This document shows, piece after piece, positions 37,111 through 47,623 of a DNA stretch of 64,000 nucleotides. Source of the stretch: Herbaspirillum sp. ASV7 (GTDB lineage: Bacteria; Pseudomonadota; Gammaproteobacteria; Burkholderiales; Burkholderiaceae_D). Numbering within the stretch: the stretch's first letter is position 1; each line of letters begins with the position of its first letter. Both the position numbers and the translations under genes were made by a program. The notes under the pieces were generated by a model. The model made no database searches and was not told the DNA's origin. It worked only from the letters and a program-made list of their open reading frames with translations. Location: contig NZ_JAELUH010000015.1 of assembly GCF_016429215.1 (NCBI RefSeq), positions 1 through 64,000 on the forward strand, written 5' to 3'.

Positions 37111-38148
37111 ATGATCAAGGTAGGTATCGTTGGCGGAACCGGTTACACCGGCGTCGAATTGCTGCGTATTTTCGCCACTCACCCCGAAGCCCGGGTCCAG
37201 GCGGTGACCTCGCGCAAGGAAGACGGCATGCCCGTGGCCGAGATGTATCCGTCCCTGCGGGGCCGCGTGGACGTGGCCTTCTCCTCACCCGACAAGGCTC
37301 AACTGACCGAGTGCGACGTGGTCTTCTTCGCCACCCCGCACGGCGTGGCCATGGCCCAGGCGCCTGAACTGGTGGCCGCCGGCGTGAAGGTGATCGACTT
37401 GGCAGCCGATTTCCGCATGCAGGACGTGGCCGCCTTCGAAAAATGGTACAAGCTGCCGCACAGCTGCACCGACCTGCTGAAGGAAGCCGCCTACGGTCTG
37501 CCCGAGCTGAACCGCGACGCCATCCGCAAGGCGCGCGTGGTGGGCAATCCGGGCTGCTATCCGACTACCATGCAACTGGGCTTCGCGCCGCTCTTGAAGG
37601 CCGGCGTGATCGATGCCTCGCACCTGATCGCCGACTGCAAGTCGGGCGTTTCCGGCGCCGGTCGCAAGGCCGAGCTGAGCCTGCTGTTCTCGGAGGCTTC
37701 CGACAACTTCAAGGCCTATGGCGTGTCGGGTCACCGCCATTCGCCCGAGACCATCGAGCGTCTGTCGCACCTCACCAGCCAGAAGGTCGGCCTGCTGTTC
37801 ACACCGCACCTGGTGCCGATGATCCGCGGCATGCATTCCACGCTGTATGCGCGCCTGAGCAAGGACATCGACAACGCCGCCCTGCAGGCCCTGTTCGAGG
37901 ATGCCTACAAGGATGAACCCTTCGTCGACGTGCTGCCCTTCGGCGCGCACCCGGAAACCCGCACCACGCGCGCCTCCAACATGCTGCGCCTGGCCGTGCA
38001 TCGCCCCGACAATGGCGATACGGTGGTGGTGCTGGTGGTCCAGGACAACCTGGTCAAGGGCGCTTCCGGCCAGGCCGTGCAGTGCATGAATCTGATGTTC
38101 GGCCTGGATGAGACCACCGGTCTGCAGCAAGTGCCGGTCCTGCCGTGA
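37111..38148 (+). CDS. argC: N-acetyl-gamma-glutamyl-phosphate reductase
   Basis: 345 residues. NADP-binding [15 protein letters not shown] at the N-terminus, catalytic Cys in GNPGCYPT, and the conserved GHRHSPE segment. Third step of arginine synthesis, cytoplasmic. Start ATG at 37111 has AAGGA nine bases upstream. Its stop overlaps a GTG that may start the next gene. Confidence 0.95.
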   Translation: MIKVGIVGGTGYTGVELLRIFATHPEARVQAVTSRKEDGMPVAEMYPSLRGRVDVAFSSPDKAQLTECDVVFFATPHGVAMAQAPELVAAGVKVIDLAADFRMQDVAAFEKWYKLPHSCTDLLKEAAYGLPELNRDAIRKARVVGNPGCYPTTMQLGFAPLLKAGVIDASHLIADCKSGVSGAGRKAELSLLFSEASDNFKAYGVSGHRHSPETIERLSHLTSQKVGLLFTPHLVPMIRGMHSTLYARLSKDIDNAALQALFEDAYKDEPFVDVLPFGAHPETRTTRASNMLRLAVHRPDNGDTVVVLVVQDNLVKGASGQAVQCMNLMFGLDETTGLQQVPVLP

Positions 38149-38882
38149 AGTACCGTCTATGGCGTCGGCGCATGAGCATTTCAGCGCCGAAGATGACCAT
38201 CAAGCGCCACCTGCCGTGGCCAGTGATGGTGTTGCTGTGGGCCCTGGTGATCGGTGTGGGGGCCTCGGCGGCAGTCTGGACCTACAAGCTGGGCCGCAAC
38301 CATCTGCCCGGCCTGGAGGTCTCCGGCGACGCCGGCGAGCAGCTCGACCAGCTCAGCGAGCAGGTCAGGAAGCTGACTGCCGAGAACGAGCGCTTGCAAT
38401 CAGCCTCCAGTGCGTCGCAGAATGAGTTGAAGATCGCCCAGACGGCCCAGGCCCAGTTGGCCGCCCAGGTCAAGAACCTGGAAGCGGAAAACAACCGCCA
38501 GAAGGAAGACCTGGCCTTCTTCGACAGCCTGCTGCCGACCAACCTGGGCGCGCCCGGCATCACCATCCAGCGCTTCAAGGCCGAGCAGGCGGCGCCCAAC
38601 CAGCTGCGCTATCGCGTGCTGGTCATGCAAGGTGGTGGCGGCACACAACAATTTGCAGGAAACCTACAACTTAGTGTCAATGTCATCCAGGGTGGCAAGA
38701 GTGCTATCCTTAACTTTCCGGAGGGCAATGCAGCCGATCAGGCTCGCTACCGGCTCGCATTCAAGTATTACCAGCGGGTAGAAGGTTTGCTCAATATTCC
38801 GGAGGGGGCGACCATCAAGTCGGTTGCAGTCCGTGTTCTCGACCGAGGCCAGGTTCGCGCCCAGCAGTCGGTAGATCTGTGA
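38145..38882 (+). CDS. DUF6776-like membrane-anchored coiled-coil protein
   Basis: 245 residues if the GTG at 38145 (overlapping the argC stop) is used, or 236 from the ATG at 38172; neither has a clear ribosome site. One membrane helix ([21 protein letters not shown], about residues 24-44) is followed by a coiled coil with heptads (about residues 65-120: [18 protein letters not shown] onward) and a C-terminal beta-rich domain. Bitopic inner-membrane protein. It lies between argC and a bactofilin gene 9 bases downstream, an arrangement I associate with Betaproteobacteria, suggesting a joint role in cell-envelope organisation. Confidence 0.78.
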   Translation: MKYRLWRRRMSISAPKMTIKRHLPWPVMVLLWALVIGVGASAAVWTYKLGRNHLPGLEVSGDAGEQLDQLSEQVRKLTAENERLQSASSASQNELKIAQTAQAQLAAQVKNLEAENNRQKEDLAFFDSLLPTNLGAPGITIQRFKAEQAAPNQLRYRVLVMQGGGGTQQFAGNLQLSVNVIQGGKSAILNFPEGNAADQARYRLAFKYYQRVEGLLNIPEGATIKSVAVRVLDRGQVRAQQSVDL

Positions 38883-38891
38883 GGTGATTCC

Positions 38892-39287
38892 ATGTTTACA
38901 CGCAAGACCAAGAGTACGATCGACAGCCTCATCGGCATGTCCACCAGCATCAAGGGCGATGTTGGCTTCAAGGGTGGCCTGCGCATCGATGGCAGCATCA
39001 ATGGCAATATCAATGCGGAGAGCGGGCAGCCCAGCGTGCTGGTCATTTCCGAGCATGCCAAGGTGGTCGGCGAGGTGCATGCGGCTCATCTGATCGTCAA
39101 CGGCGAGATCATCGGCGACGTCCATTCCACCGAACTGCTCGAACTGCAGCCCAAGGCTCGCATTACCGGCAACGTCTTCTACAAGGCCCTGGAGATGCAT
39201 GGCGGCGCGCTGGTCTCCGGCAAGCTCAGCCATGACCAGGCCGAGGAAACCCCGGTGCTGAAGCTGGCGGCATCGTCGGAAGCATGA
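38892..39287 (+). CDS. bactofilin (polymer-forming cytoskeletal protein)
   Basis: 131 residues of the bactofilin (DUF583) fold: a right-handed beta-helix of short repeated strands with regular glycines ([19 protein letters not shown], then [20 protein letters not shown] in outline), with disordered ends. Forms membrane-associated filaments without nucleotide. The gene follows the coiled-coil membrane protein by 9 bases, so the membrane protein could be its anchor or partner; that link is inferred. Confidence 0.9.
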   Translation: MFTRKTKSTIDSLIGMSTSIKGDVGFKGGLRIDGSINGNINAESGQPSVLVISEHAKVVGEVHAAHLIVNGEIIGDVHSTELLELQPKARITGNVFYKALEMHGGALVSGKLSHDQAEETPVLKLAASSEA

Positions 39288-39360
39288 ATTTGCGCAAGCG
39301 CTTATAATTGATCCATCGATCAGATGTATTGATCCGCCTCAAGCCAAGCAGGAGCCCGAA

Positions 39361-39726
39361 ATGAATGCCGTAGCCGAACTGCAACAAACCGAAATGCCCG
39401 CCCCGATCAACTTCAGCGACAGCGCAGCCGCCAAGGTGGCTCAGCTGATCGAGGAAGAAGGCAATCCCGACCTGAAACTGCGCGTGTTCGTGCAGGGCGG
39501 TGGTTGCTCGGGTTTCCAGTACGGTTTCACCTTCGATGAAATCGTCAATGAAGACGACACCACCATGAGCAAGAACGGCGTCCAGCTGTTGATCGACTCC
39601 ATGAGCTACCAGTACCTGGTCGGCGCCGAGATCGACTACAAGGATGACCTGGAAGGTGCCCAGTTCGTCATCAAGAACCCCAACGCCTCCACGACCTGCG
39701 GTTGCGGATCGTCGTTCTCGGTGTAA
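39361..39726 (+). CDS. erpA: iron-sulfur cluster insertion protein ErpA
   Basis: 121 residues of the A-type Fe-S carrier family. The three ligating Cys are visible: [11 protein letters not shown] and the C-terminal TTCGCGSSF. Delivers [4Fe-4S] or [2Fe-2S] clusters to target enzymes. AGGAGCCCGAA precedes the ATG. A perfect TATAAT at 39303-39308 may be its -10 element, though no matching -35 is obvious. Convergent with hemL across a terminator. Confidence 0.94.
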   Translation: MNAVAELQQTEMPAPINFSDSAAAKVAQLIEEEGNPDLKLRVFVQGGGCSGFQYGFTFDEIVNEDDTTMSKNGVQLLIDSMSYQYLVGAEIDYKDDLEGAQFVIKNPNASTTCGCGSSFSV

Positions 39727-39774
39727 TCTCGCCGGATCAGTTCCCCGTGTGCGGCCCTCGCCGCGCAGCGGGAT

Positions 39775-39805
39775 AAAAAAAGGACGCCCCAGGCGTCCTT
39801 TTTTC
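39775..39805. terminator. bidirectional terminator between erpA and hemL
   Basis: Stem aggacgcc/ggcgtcct (39781-39788 and 39792-39799) with a three-base loop, an A-run on the left and a T-run on the right. Confidence 0.9.
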
Positions 39806-39833
39806 ATGCCGGTGGGGCAATAGCGGGCAGGGT

Positions 39834-41117
39834 TCAGCCGAGTTCGGCGAAGGCCTTGGCCGCCGCCGCGATGGTTTCCTCGATGATGGCGTCGCTGTGC
39901 TGGGCCGACACGAAGCCGGCCTCGAAGGCCGACGGCGCAAAATACACGCCAGCATCCAGCATCTTGTGGAAGAAGCGGTTGAAGCGTTCCTTGTCACCCT
40001 TCATGACCTCGGCATAGCTGCTGGGGACAGCCGCGTCAAAGTACAGGCCGAACATGCCACCGACGGCATCTGCGCTGAATGTCACGCCGGCCGTCTTGGC
40101 GGCAGCGGCCAGGCCATCGGCCAGCTTGCGGGTCTGGCGAGCCAGGCTGGTGTAGAAATCCGGTTGCTGGATGATCTTCAGCGTGGCCATGCCGGCGGCC
40201 ACCGTGACCGGGTTGCCCGACAGCGTGCCGGCCTGGTAGACGCCACCCAGCGGCGCCAGGTGCTTCATCACCTCGGCACGGCCACCGAAAGCCGCCACCG
40301 GCAGGCCACCGCCGATCACCTTGCCCAGGGCGGTCAGGTCGGGGACGATGCCATTCAATTCCTGGGCGCCCCCGCGTGCCACGCGGAAGCCCGACATCAC
40401 CTCGTCGAAGATCAGGATGGCGCCATACTCGGTACAGAGGCGACGCATGGTGGCCAGGAACTCATCGCTGGCACGGACCAGGTTCATGTTGCCGGCCACC
40501 GGCTCCACGATCACGCAGGCGATCTCGTTGCCGGAGGCCTTGAAGACCTCTTCCAGCTGGGTCGCATTGTTGTAGTCCAGCACCAGGGTGTGCTTGGCGA
40601 AGTCTTCCGGCACGCCGGCCGAGGTCGGATTGCCGAAGGTCAGCAAGCCGCTGCCGGCCTTCACCAGCAGGGAGTCGGCGTGGCCGTGGTAGCAGCCTTC
40701 GAACTTGATGATCTTGTCACGACCGGTGGCGCCGCGCGCCAGGCGCAGGGCGCTCATGGTGGCTTCGGTGCCGGACGAGACCAGACGGATCTGCTCGATG
40801 GAGGGCACCAGCTTGATGATTTCTTCGGCCATCTCGATCTCGGCCTCGGTCGGGGCACCGAAGGACAGGCCGCGGGCGGCCGCCTGCTGCACGGCCTTGA
40901 CCACCTCCGGATGGGCGTGGCCGACGATGGCCGGGCCCCAGGAACCGATGTAGTCGATGTAGCGCTTGCCCTCGGCATCCCAGAACCACGGACCTTCGGC
41001 GCGTTCGATGAAGCGTGGCGTACCGCCTACCGAGCGGAAGGCGCGTACCGGGGAATTGACACCGCCCGGCGTGCTTTGTTGGGCACGGGCGAAGAGCGAA
41101 GCATTGGTCTTGGTCAT
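39834..41117 (-). CDS. hemL: glutamate-1-semialdehyde 2,1-aminomutase
   Basis: 427 residues. PLP enzyme that turns glutamate-1-semialdehyde into 5-aminolevulinate for haem and tetrapyrrole synthesis. N-terminal [19 protein letters not shown] is diagnostic; the cofactor Lys lies in [16 protein letters not shown], and FDEVMSGFR holds the Asp that contacts the PLP ring. Next leftward-reading gene upstream is thiD, 30 bases away, so the two are probably cotranscribed. Confidence 0.96.
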   Translation of the reverse strand: MTKTNASLFARAQQSTPGGVNSPVRAFRSVGGTPRFIERAEGPWFWDAEGKRYIDYIGSWGPAIVGHAHPEVVKAVQQAAARGLSFGAPTEAEIEMAEEIIKLVPSIEQIRLVSSGTEATMSALRLARGATGRDKIIKFEGCYHGHADSLLVKAGSGLLTFGNPTSAGVPEDFAKHTLVLDYNNATQLEEVFKASGNEIACVIVEPVAGNMNLVRASDEFLATMRRLCTEYGAILIFDEVMSGFRVARGGAQELNGIVPDLTALGKVIGGGLPVAAFGGRAEVMKHLAPLGGVYQAGTLSGNPVTVAAGMATLKIIQQPDFYTSLARQTRKLADGLAAAAKTAGVTFSADAVGGMFGLYFDAAVPSSYAEVMKGDKERFNRFFHKMLDAGVYFAPSAFEAGFVSAQHSDAIIEETIAAAAKAFAELG

Positions 41118-41147
41118 GGGTTGCTGAGGAAGGAATCGAGTATCGGT

Positions 41148-41996
41148 TCAGTTGAGGGAAGGGGGCGCGTCCAGATCCTCGGGATCTTCGGACTCACGCG
41201 CCCAGAAATAGCGGTCGGGTACCAGCTTGCCCATGCCGAAGCGCTGGGCATTGGCCAGTGCCGCCAGGGTGAACTCCTGCGCTTCGGAAGCCGCCAGCGG
41301 CACCTCCAGGCCATTGGCCAGCATGGCCGCCATGGCCGCCGAGAGGGTCGTGCCAGCACCGACAAAGGAGCCGGGCAGGCGCTGCCAGGCGTCCTGGCGC
41401 ACCAGGCCGGACTCGTCGAAGAGCGAATTGGCGATTTCCTGCAGATCGGTCTGGGTATTGGTCACCAGCAGGTATTCGCATCCCATTTCGATGAGGCGCA
41501 TGGCGTCCAGCATCAGGGTGTCGCCCGGTACGGGTTCGCGCCAGGTCTCTGCCAGCCGGGTCAGCTCGCCCGCCGAGGCGACCAGTACGGTGGCTTGCGG
41601 GATGAGCAGTTCGCGGATGGCGATGAGGCGGTCGTCCTCGTCCTCCTGGTTGGCCAGGGCGCTGGTGAAGGGATCCAGGATCAGCGGCACGTCCGGGTAG
41701 TCGGAGACGATCTCGGCAATCACCGAGATGTTCTCGATGCTGCCCACGGCCCCCACCTTGAAGGCGGCGATGGCCATGTCTTCGAGGATCACGCGGGCCT
41801 GGTCGGCTACCCAGTCCACTTCAACGATCTGCGCATCTTCCACGCGGGCGGTGTCGCCGATGAGCAGGGCAGTCACGACCGACAGGCCATGGCAGCCCAT
41901 GGCTGCATAGGTGGCGAGATCGGCCTGGATGCCGGTGGCGCCGACCGGGTCGGCGGCGCCGAAGCTCAGGATGAGAGGAGGAGTTTGGTTTTGCAC
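41148..41996 (-). CDS. thiD: hydroxymethylpyrimidine/phosphomethylpyrimidine kinase
   Basis: 282 residues of the PfkB-like ThiD family: LSFGAADPVGATGIQADLATY at the N-terminus (substrate and phosphate binding), ILDPFTSA where most relatives have a DPV/DPM segment, and PGSFVGAGTTLSAAMAAMLA with the anion-hole GAG. Two phosphorylations of HMP in thiamine synthesis. The C-terminal 25 residues are acidic. Some catalytic-region variation is normal in the short betaproteobacterial forms. Divergent from the rubredoxin gene by 62 bases. Confidence 0.88.
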   Translation of the reverse strand: MQNQTPPLILSFGAADPVGATGIQADLATYAAMGCHGLSVVTALLIGDTARVEDAQIVEVDWVADQARVILEDMAIAAFKVGAVGSIENISVIAEIVSDYPDVPLILDPFTSALANQEDEDDRLIAIRELLIPQATVLVASAGELTRLAETWREPVPGDTLMLDAMRLIEMGCEYLLVTNTQTDLQEIANSLFDESGLVRQDAWQRLPGSFVGAGTTLSAAMAAMLANGLEVPLAASEAQEFTLAALANAQRFGMGKLVPDRYFWARESEDPEDLDAPPSLN

Positions 41997-42058
41997 GTCG
42001 AGTAGATTAAGATAGCTGACTTAGCATTTTACTTGATTGATTTTAGGGATTGTCAGCC

Positions 42059-42253
42059 GTGACCGATAGCAAAAGCAGCCAAACCGAATTCAAAACCTGG
42101 ATGTGCCTGATCTGTGGTTGGATCTATGACGAGGAAGCAGGCCTGCCGGAAGAAGGCATTGCGCCCGGGACCCGCTGGGACGACGTGCCCATCAACTGGA
42201 CCTGCCCGGAATGCGGTGCCCGCAAGGAAGACTTCGAAATGGTCGCGATCTGA
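42059..42253 (+). CDS. rubredoxin
   Basis: 64 residues. The four iron-ligating Cys appear as MCLICGWIYD and WTCPECGARKEDF, with the standard spacing; a single [Fe(SCys)4] site for one-electron transfer. The GTG at 42059 is chosen since AGGGA lies nine bases upstream; an in-frame TTG at 42050 is too close to that site. In related bacteria this gene is usually followed by pilG-pilH-pilI; here 319 bases without a gene follow (weak hairpin at 42306-42339, no T-run), then pilI. Confidence 0.93.
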   Translation: MTDSKSSQTEFKTWMCLICGWIYDEEAGLPEEGIAPGTRWDDVPINWTCPECGARKEDFEMVAI

Positions 42254-42572
42254 GCGCTCATTGAGTTTCCCGTCAGGCACGAAACCTGGCATCCGCAGCT
42301 CCTGATGGCGTTTCCCCCGTGCTTCGCGGGAGCGCCATGCCTCTCCCCTCTTCTCCACAAATCCGGTATTTGATTTATATCAAATACTGCGTATTCCGTC
42401 GCATTTCTCCATCACTTCTGGATTGTTGCTCAGCAAAATCATTGCCGATGGGAAATTTTCTGTCGTTTCTGAGTAAAATCGAGGATTGTCAGAATCAGTC
42501 AGGTCGCCCCCACAAGGCGTCTCCGGCTGGACACCCGCCGCCGATGCCATTTTCCTGTTCCAAGAGCCAGGC

Positions 42573-43163
42573 ATGCCCCAATTGAAGGATTTTGTAATCG
42601 ACGCGCAGCATCACGGGCTGGGCGATACGTCAGGCATGCCTGGCGGCGAGGACCTGCAGGCTTTCCAGGCCTCGCTGCTGGCACGCATGGCCGCCCGCGC
42701 CGCCGATAGTCTGCCGGTGCGCCACCTGGCCGTAGGTATCGGCGCGCATGCCTGCCTGATCGCGCTGGACCAGGCCGGCGAGATCCTGCCCTTGCGGCAG
42801 CAGCGGCTCACCAACGTACCGTCGACCCGCCCCTGGTTCCGGGGCTTGCTCAACATACGCGGCAACCTGGTCGGTGTCGCCGATCTGGCGGCCATGGCGG
42901 GGGCACCGCCACTGGCGGTCGGTGCCGACAGCCACGTGCTGGTCATGGCCGCCGGCCTGGCCCCGCAATGCGGCTTGCTGGTGTCGCAAGTGCGGGGTTT
43001 GCGGGACGTCGAAGAAATGTCACGAATATCGAACAATGACGAGACTGAAAATGATTTGCCTGGCGTGATCGGGCGTTATAAAGACAAGGGCGGGTTGGTC
43101 TGGATGGAGCTGGACCTGGCGGGCCTGAGCCAGGATCCGGAATTCCTGCGTATCGGGCGCTAG
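42573..43163 (+). CDS. pilI: PilI-like CheW-domain protein
   Basis: 196 residues, a CheW adaptor of the type IV pilus (Pil-Chp) chemosensory system linking the receptor to the histidine kinase. Hallmarks are [36 protein letters not shown] in outline (residues 75-110) and [10 protein letters not shown]. Start at 42573 (MPQLKDF) fits PilI N-termini; no strong ribosome site. Followed by the pilJ-like receptor gene after 74 bases. Confidence 0.84.
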   Translation: MPQLKDFVIDAQHHGLGDTSGMPGGEDLQAFQASLLARMAARAADSLPVRHLAVGIGAHACLIALDQAGEILPLRQQRLTNVPSTRPWFRGLLNIRGNLVGVADLAAMAGAPPLAVGADSHVLVMAAGLAPQCGLLVSQVRGLRDVEEMSRISNNDETENDLPGVIGRYKDKGGLVWMELDLAGLSQDPEFLRIGR

Positions 43164-43237
43164 CTGCCAGCACCAGAGGTACCGGCCGATCTCACCTGAA
43201 GGATCAGTCGGACCGGCCCCAGAAAAACAGAAGAAGG

Positions 43238-45409
43238 ATGGGAACATCGGCAATGCAATCGCGCTTGAAGCCGCTATCGAAGAAGACCGACCCGGCTGCG
43301 GCACAGGTGCGCCGCATGCGGCTGCCTTACCTCAACCGGTTTTCCCTGCGCACCCAGACGCGGCTGCTGCTGGCGCTGCTGTCCTTATCCCTGACGGCGC
43401 TGTTCCTGTTCCTCTGGCTGGGTTCGCGCATCTACATCCTGGCCACCTTGCAGACCAATCTCGCCTCCGACCTGGTCATGCATTCGCAGCGCATCGGCAA
43501 GGCGGTCCCCAATGCCATCCAGGGCAATCCCGAGGCGTTCATCCAGCTGTCCCAGAGCCGCAGCGAGTTCAATCGCGGCCTGCTGCTGCTCACCAGTGGC
43601 GGCGCCTATCAGGGCAATACCATCGAGCCCTCCGACGCGGCGATCAAGCCCGCGCTGGAAAATGTGGCGCGCCTCTGGCGCCGCACCGACCAGGCCGCCG
43701 ACACCATTTTGCGGCTGGAAAAGGAGCTGACCGGTTTCGGTACCACCCTGCGGCAGTTGAACCAGTTGCTGCCGCTCATGCTGGACCTGAGCGAGCAGAT
43801 CACCATGCTGCAATCCCAAGGCCGACCCACCCCGCAGGAAATGACGGCGGCCAGCCAACTGGTGATGCTGAGCCTGCGCCTGGGACGCAGCTCCAACGAA
43901 TTCCTGACCTCCGAGGGCGTCAATCCCGAGACTGCCTTCATGCTCGGCAAGGACATCACCGCTTTCGGCGACCTGGTGAGCAGCCTGCTCAAGGGCAACG
44001 AGATGCTGCGCCTGCGCGCGGCCAGCGACGCAGACATGCGCGACAAGCTGCAACGGCTGGAAGTGGTGTTCGGAAAATACCAGCCGCAGATTGCCGGCAT
44101 CCTCGGCAACCTGCAGAATTTCATCGCCGCCAAGCAATCCGAGCAACTGGTGTTCGTCGAGAACGAGACCTTGAAGCGCAATCTCACCGAGTTGCAGGAG
44201 CACTACCGTATCGCCCTCAAATCGCGCTCCTGGACCTTCTGGGCCATGCTGGCGACGATGATCACGGCCCTGCTCAGCGCCATCGGCATCGCGCTGTTGC
44301 AGCTGCAGGCCAGCCGCGACAATGCCGCCGCCGCCGAGGAGCGTCACCGGCTGGCGGAGTTGCAGCGCCAGCTGGCGCAGCAGGAGGAAGAAAAGGCCAT
44401 GCGCGCCAACCACCTGACCCAGACCGCCATCCTGCGCCTGATGAACGAGCTACAAAAGGTCGCCGATGGCGACCTCACGGTCCATACCACGGTCTCCGAC
44501 GACATCACCGGCGCCATTGCCGACTCCGTCAACTACACCGTCGAGGCCCTGCGCGCGCTGGTAGAGCAGGTGACCCAGATGGCCTCCAAGGTGGCGGTCA
44601 GTTCCGAGCAGGTACGCGATACCACCACCGAACTGGGGGCGGCCGCACGTGCGCAGGCCCAGCGCATCCAGCGCATTGCCCAGTCGATGCTGGAGATGTC
44701 GGGGGAAATCACCGACGTCTCGATATCGGCCGACGAGTCCGCCGAGGTGGCGCGCCATTCCGTGGTGGTGGCCGAGCGCGGCGCGCGCGCGGTGGAAGAT
44801 GCGGTCAAGGCCATGGATGGCATCGGCCAGCAGATCCAGGAAACCTCCAGTCGCATCACCCGCCTGGGCCAATCCTCGCAGATGATCGGCGAGATCACCG
44901 AGCTCATCTCCGATATCACCGAACGGACCAATGTGCTGGCCCTGAACGCCGCCATCCAGGCGGCTTCGGCCGGCGAGGCCGGGCGCGGCTTTTCGGTGGT
45001 GGCCGAGGAGGTCCAGCACCTGGCCGAACGCTCCAGCGCCGCCACCCGAGAGATCGGCGCCCTCGTACGCATGATCCAGGCCGACACCCGCGACGTGGTG
45101 ACGGCCATGGAGCGATCGACTGCCGGCGTCACCGATGGCGCGGTGCTTTCGGACGCCGCCGGCGCCGCGCTGGCCGATATCCGCAGTGTCTCCAACAAGC
45201 TGGCCGAGCTCATCGAGGGCATGGCCACGTCCACCCGCAGACAAGCGGTCTCGGCCAATGGCGTGGCCCAGCAGATCCAGGGCATCCTGGCCGAGAACGA
45301 CATCATCGAGCAAAGTCGCGAACAGGTCTCGGCGCTCTACGAAGACCTGTGGGGAGCCGCCCAGCAGCTGGAGAGTTCGGTCTCGCGCTTCCGTGTGACC
45401 GTCTCCTGA
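43238..45409 (+). CDS. pilJ: PilJ-like methyl-accepting chemotaxis protein
   Basis: 723 residues (718 if the ATG at 43253, which has better spacing from GGATGGGA, is used). Two membrane helices (about 43-68 and 331-354) enclose a periplasmic domain of some 260 residues with the PilJ-type repeat of helical segments. Then comes a HAMP-like segment (about 398-440, [16 protein letters not shown]) and a signalling domain with the receptor hairpin [16 protein letters not shown] and [12 protein letters not shown]. Senses a surface or pilus signal in known systems. Lies between the CheW adaptor and the kinase. Confidence 0.88.
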   Translation: MGTSAMQSRLKPLSKKTDPAAAQVRRMRLPYLNRFSLRTQTRLLLALLSLSLTALFLFLWLGSRIYILATLQTNLASDLVMHSQRIGKAVPNAIQGNPEAFIQLSQSRSEFNRGLLLLTSGGAYQGNTIEPSDAAIKPALENVARLWRRTDQAADTILRLEKELTGFGTTLRQLNQLLPLMLDLSEQITMLQSQGRPTPQEMTAASQLVMLSLRLGRSSNEFLTSEGVNPETAFMLGKDITAFGDLVSSLLKGNEMLRLRAASDADMRDKLQRLEVVFGKYQPQIAGILGNLQNFIAAKQSEQLVFVENETLKRNLTELQEHYRIALKSRSWTFWAMLATMITALLSAIGIALLQLQASRDNAAAAEERHRLAELQRQLAQQEEEKAMRANHLTQTAILRLMNELQKVADGDLTVHTTVSDDITGAIADSVNYTVEALRALVEQVTQMASKVAVSSEQVRDTTTELGAAARAQAQRIQRIAQSMLEMSGEITDVSISADESAEVARHSVVVAERGARAVEDAVKAMDGIGQQIQETSSRITRLGQSSQMIGEITELISDITERTNVLALNAAIQAASAGEAGRGFSVVAEEVQHLAERSSAATREIGALVRMIQADTRDVVTAMERSTAGVTDGAVLSDAAGAALADIRSVSNKLAELIEGMATSTRRQAVSANGVAQQIQGILAENDIIEQSREQVSALYEDLWGAAQQLESSVSRFRVTVS

Positions 45410-45470
45410 GCCTGCTTCGGCAAGGTGTGCGACGAACTTCCCGCTTTCCAACCATCCCGCCATTCCCGCT

Positions 45471-47591
45471 ATGCCAGCCGACCTGATCTCCGCCGCCTTT
45501 CAAGATACCGTGCGTCCCTTGTTGAAGATCGTGCGTCAGCAGGGCAGCAGTTGGCGCGCCCGCATCGAGAGCGGCCTGCGAAGTGCGGCGCCGGCCTTGT
45601 ACCTGCGCTCGCTGGTGGCCGTGCGTGACTACGCCCGCAGTGTTCATGCCGGGCAGCTGGAAGAGGCCTGTGCTACCGTGCTCCAGCGACTGGAACAGCT
45701 GCAGCAGAACGAGGCAGGTATCGACGTCAATGAGCTCGCTACCCTGGAGCAGGCCGTTGCCACGATCACCCTCATGGTGGAGCAGGGCGGGGCGTCCACC
45801 GCGCCGCCGCCGGGGGCGGCCAGTGCGGCCAGTGCGGCCGAGGAGTCCGCGACATCGACGCGGGACCTGCTCAATGTCGAGCTGTTGCCGGTCTTCCTGG
45901 AAGAGGCCCAGGAGCTCATGGACAGCATCGATGACGGCTTGCAGGCCGGCCGCTACGCCCGTTCCGATCCGCTGGTGCCGGATGCCATGGCGCGTCCGCT
46001 GCACACCCTCAAGGGCAGCGCGCGCATGGTGGGTGCCTTTCGCCTGAGCCATTGTCTGCACGAGATGGAAAGTGTCTTGCGCAACCCGTCAGAAACATGG
46101 GGCGGCGGTGTCGACATGGCCGCCCTGCACGACCTGTATCGGCAAGCCCAGGATCACTTCGTGGCGCTGGAGCAGCGGGTGGCATTGGATGCCCCGCCCC
46201 GCGCGAGAGCACCGCAAGCGCGCGGGCCGGTGGTCAGGATCAAGACCAGCGTATTGGACAGATTGCTCAACCAGATCGGCGAGGTGGCGATCGCACGATC
46301 GCGTCTGGAGAATGAACTGGCAAGCTTGCAACATGATTTCCGGCTCATGGGCGAGTACCTCGCCGCGCTGCCGGAGTCACTGCGGCAGTTGCTGCGCATG
46401 CCTTCAAGGACGGGCGCCAGCGACGGCGAAGTGCTCGCCCAGGACAGCCTGGCGCAGATGCTCGGTGACTGCCTCGACGAAATCAACCTGTGTCATCGGC
46501 AACTGCAGCTCACCGTCGCCAAGACCTGTGAGGAGCTGCGTCAGCAGGCCCGTTATACGCGCGATCTGCAACAGGAGCTGATGTCGGCGCGCATGGTGAG
46601 GTTCGACAGCATCCGCGGGCGCTTGCAGCATCTGGTGCGGCAAGTTTCCACCGATGCCGGCAAGCCCCTGCAACTGAATCTGGTCGATGGCGGCCTGCAG
46701 ATCGACCGCGCCATCCTGGAGCGGCTCATGGGGCCGCTGGAACATCTGCTGCGCAATGCCGCAGTGCACGGCATTGAAGATGCGTCCGAGCGCCTGGTTG
46801 CGGGCAAGCAGGAGATCGGCCAGCTACGTGTGCAGGCGCGTCACGAAGGCAACGAAGCCGTGATCCGCATCAGCGACGACGGCCGCGGACTGGATCTGGA
46901 GGCGATCCGCCGCAAGGCCATGCAACTGGGCTTGGCGGGCGCGGCCAACGCCAGCGAGGCGCGGCTGGCCGAATTGATCTTTGCGCCGGGACTGAGCACC
47001 TCGCCGCACCTGTCGGCCCTGGCCGGACGCGGCATTGGCATGGATGTGGTGCGCGCCGAGGTGGCCGCCCTGGGCGGCTGGATGACCGTGCAGTCACAGC
47101 CCCGGCAGGGCGTGACACTGACGCTGTTCCTGCCGCTGTCGCTGGCGGTCCAGCATGTCTGCCTGCTGCGGCATGGTCAGCAGCACTACGCGATTCCTTC
47201 CATGCTCATCGACAGCGTGCAGCAGCTGCGGGGCGAAGAGGCCGTCCAGGCGCGAGAGCAAGCAACGCTGAGCCTGGCTGGCCGCACGGTGCCGCTGTAT
47301 CCCTTGCACCAGCTGCTGGGCGAGCCGGCCGAGCTGGCGTCTTCGGCGGCGACCTCGGTCTATGCGCTGCTCATCAAGAGTGGCGAGGAACGCATGGCCA
47401 TCATGGTCGATCATGTCAGCGGCAATCGCGAAGTGGTGGTCAAGCCGGTCGGCCCGCAGCTGACCTCGCTGGCCGGCGTGGTCGGGGGCACCCTGCTGGG
47501 CGACGGCCAGATCGTCCTGATCCTCAACCCGCTCTTGCTGGCCGGTGCCCGCAGCCCCGATGGCATGGGTGTGGCGGCCGGCGTACAATAG
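45471..47591 (+). CDS. CheA-type hybrid-less histidine kinase of the Pil-Chp system
   Basis: 706 residues. One Hpt domain with the phosphorylatable His178 (ARPLHTLKGSARM), a dimerisation region, a kinase domain (N-box HLLRNAAVHGIE near 424, G1 DDGRGLD near 469, G2 GRGIGMDVV near 520) and a C-terminal CheW domain. It ends at ILNPLLL plus 16 residues. PilL/ChpA proteins are normally far longer, with several Hpt domains and a C-terminal receiver; both the extra Hpt domains and the receiver are absent, and no receiver gene follows. Histidine kinase activity looks intact. Starts 61 bases after pilJ. Confidence 0.87.
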   Translation: MPADLISAAFQDTVRPLLKIVRQQGSSWRARIESGLRSAAPALYLRSLVAVRDYARSVHAGQLEEACATVLQRLEQLQQNEAGIDVNELATLEQAVATITLMVEQGGASTAPPPGAASAASAAEESATSTRDLLNVELLPVFLEEAQELMDSIDDGLQAGRYARSDPLVPDAMARPLHTLKGSARMVGAFRLSHCLHEMESVLRNPSETWGGGVDMAALHDLYRQAQDHFVALEQRVALDAPPRARAPQARGPVVRIKTSVLDRLLNQIGEVAIARSRLENELASLQHDFRLMGEYLAALPESLRQLLRMPSRTGASDGEVLAQDSLAQMLGDCLDEINLCHRQLQLTVAKTCEELRQQARYTRDLQQELMSARMVRFDSIRGRLQHLVRQVSTDAGKPLQLNLVDGGLQIDRAILERLMGPLEHLLRNAAVHGIEDASERLVAGKQEIGQLRVQARHEGNEAVIRISDDGRGLDLEAIRRKAMQLGLAGAANASEARLAELIFAPGLSTSPHLSALAGRGIGMDVVRAEVAALGGWMTVQSQPRQGVTLTLFLPLSLAVQHVCLLRHGQQHYAIPSMLIDSVQQLRGEEAVQAREQATLSLAGRTVPLYPLHQLLGEPAELASSAATSVYALLIKSGEERMAIMVDHVSGNREVVVKPVGPQLTSLAGVVGGTLLGDGQIVLILNPLLLAGARSPDGMGVAAGVQ

Positions 47592-47623
47592 CGCGCTTCG
47601 GCTCGCCCCCGCGCGCTGCTCAT

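Noticed and set aside
39897-42005. 702-codon open frame on the plus strand
   Set aside because: Antisense to hemL and thiD, both with unmistakable family motifs.
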